DNA from: a bacterium
Lineage (GTDB): Bacteria; Acidobacteriota; Thermoanaerobaculia; Multivoradales; JAHEKO01
Assembly: GCA_024224155.1 (NCBI GenBank)
Contig: JAAENP010000211.1
Location: forward strand, 1-64,000
Reading direction: 5' to 3'
DNA length: 64,000 bases
Below are positions 63,231 to 64,000 of this stretch, piece after piece; the stretch's first letter is position 1, and every line of letters begins with the position of its first letter. The notes beneath the pieces are model-generated. The model was not told where the DNA came from. It was given only the letters and a program-made list of their open reading frames with translations, and made no database searches. A program made the translations under genes and the position numbers.

Positions 63231-64000
63231 TTGACTGCCCCCAAACTGAAATCCGCAGAAGACAAGCACCCCACCGTCAAGCAGCTCATCGAGCTCGGGC
63301 GCTCCAAGGGCTACCTGCTCTACGACGAGATCTACGAGATCTTGCCCGACGAGATCATCAGCATGGCGGAGGAGCTTGACGAGATCTACGAACGATTCCA
63401 GGAGCTGGGCATCGAGGTTCTGGATCGCCCGGAGCGCTACCAGAACCGGCGCGACACCGAAACCCACACGGGAGATTTCGAGAAAGCGGAAGCTGCGGAA
63501 GCAACGCCGTTCCGGCTTCACGAGCAGGAGAAGACCAACGACCCGGTCCGGATGTATTTGCGGGAGATGGGGACGGTTCCACTTCTCGACCGCGAGGGCG
63601 AGGTCGAGATCGCCCAGCGTATCGAGAAGGGCGAGTGGATGATCTACGAGGCGCTCTCGGAGAACGCGGTGGTGCTCAAGGAGCTGCTGCGACTCAACGA
63701 GGTGGCGCATCGTGATCCCGGTGTGGTCAAAGATCTGATCGCCGATCCGGACGCTGAGCTGGACGCGCGCGCGAACCAGCGCATCAAGGCTGCGCTCAGA
63801 GTCTTCGACCAGATTGCCAAGCTGGACAAGAAGGTCCAGTCGCTACGCAAGCGCCAGAAGCGCTACAAGAAGGGCGGCGACCGTCACCAGGAGATAGATC
63901 GCGAGATCGATCGCATGGTTGCGAAGATCGCCAAGCGCATTCGGTCGGTCGAGTTCTCTTTGCAGACCCAGAATCGACTCGTGGACTTCCTGAAGAACCT
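63231..64000 (+). CDS. rpoD: RNA polymerase primary sigma factor RpoD (partial, cut by window end)
   Basis: The first 256 residues from a TTG at 63231, with GGAG about 10 bp upstream. Region 1.1 is visible (VKQLIELGRSKGYLLYDEI), followed by region 1.2 (DPVRMYLREMGTVPLLDREG and EVEIAQRIEKGE) and the start of the non-conserved region with KKVQSLRKRQKRYKKGG. Regions 2-4 lie beyond the window. It is the housekeeping sigma factor, placed after dnaG as in the classical macromolecular-synthesis operon. Confidence 0.95.
   Translation, partial: MTAPKLKSAEDKHPTVKQLIELGRSKGYLLYDEIYEILPDEIISMAEELDEIYERFQELGIEVLDRPERYQNRRDTETHTGDFEKAEAAEATPFRLHEQEKTNDPVRMYLREMGTVPLLDREGEVEIAQRIEKGEWMIYEALSENAVVLKELLRLNEVAHRDPGVVKDLIADPDAELDARANQRIKAALRVFDQIAKLDKKVQSLRKRQKRYKKGGDRHQEIDREIDRMVAKIAKRIRSVEFSLQTQNRLVDFLKN

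Overview
The window is high-GC bacterial chromosome with almost no spacer DNA; no stretch longer than about 230 bp lacks a gene. A TonB-dependent receptor, lipoproteins, a Wzm/Wzt-type polysaccharide exporter and a soluble lytic transglycosylase indicate a Gram-negative cell. Several BamB/PQQ-like beta-propeller proteins, DUF1697, DUF3467 and a glycosyltransferase with a GAGGMYCGSC N-terminus recall Acidobacteriota (possibly Thermoanaerobaculia). That placement is inference, not a database result. There are no phage genes, transposases, rRNA genes or CRISPR arrays. One tRNA with a CAT anticodon is present.

Layout: 1-14 kb holds a broken zinc-ribbon gene at the edge, a wax-ester synthase/DGAT, a PilZ-methyltransferase divergent from a hybrid kinase with two kinase modules, a Na/Ca exchanger, an MsbA-like exporter, a membrane-anchored propeller protein and a TAXI-type TRAP transporter. 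14-20 kb is a three-gene operon (thioesterase, ABC ATPase, giant FtsX-like permease) plus a GT4 glycosyltransferase. A sodium:solute symporter and its DUF3311 partner lie between two nearly identical GGGGACAC hairpins.

The standout region is 21,983-36,667: ten genes on the minus strand with gaps of at most 28 bp or overlaps. It encodes four beta-propeller proteins, a LuxE-like acyl-activating enzyme, an acyl/aldehyde dehydrogenase, an iron alcohol dehydrogenase, a HemN/HemW-like radical SAM protein, a TonB receptor and a flavin-dependent halogenase-like oxidoreductase. I do not recognise this combination as a described system.

From 36.8 to 53 kb the genes are mostly independent housekeeping or accessory units: Zn-alcohol dehydrogenase with YjbQ, TauE exporter, Ada-like methyltransferase, a TPR metallopeptidase, a TerB-like/acyl-CoA oxidase fusion with DegP, an orphan Liv-type binding protein, a polysaccharide ABC exporter, HutI, the PLP protein YggS and a coiled-coil Zn-ribbon protein. 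An imperfect inverted repeat of about 180 bp follows degP. The right end, 58.7-64 kb, is rpsU-(terminator)-mutS2-dnaG-rpoD, a macromolecular-synthesis operon with mutS2 inserted; rpoD runs off the window. TTG starts with good Shine-Dalgarno spacing, four-base ATGA couplings and -10 boxes 6-7 bp ahead of the start codon (leaderless-type promoters) recur across the window.
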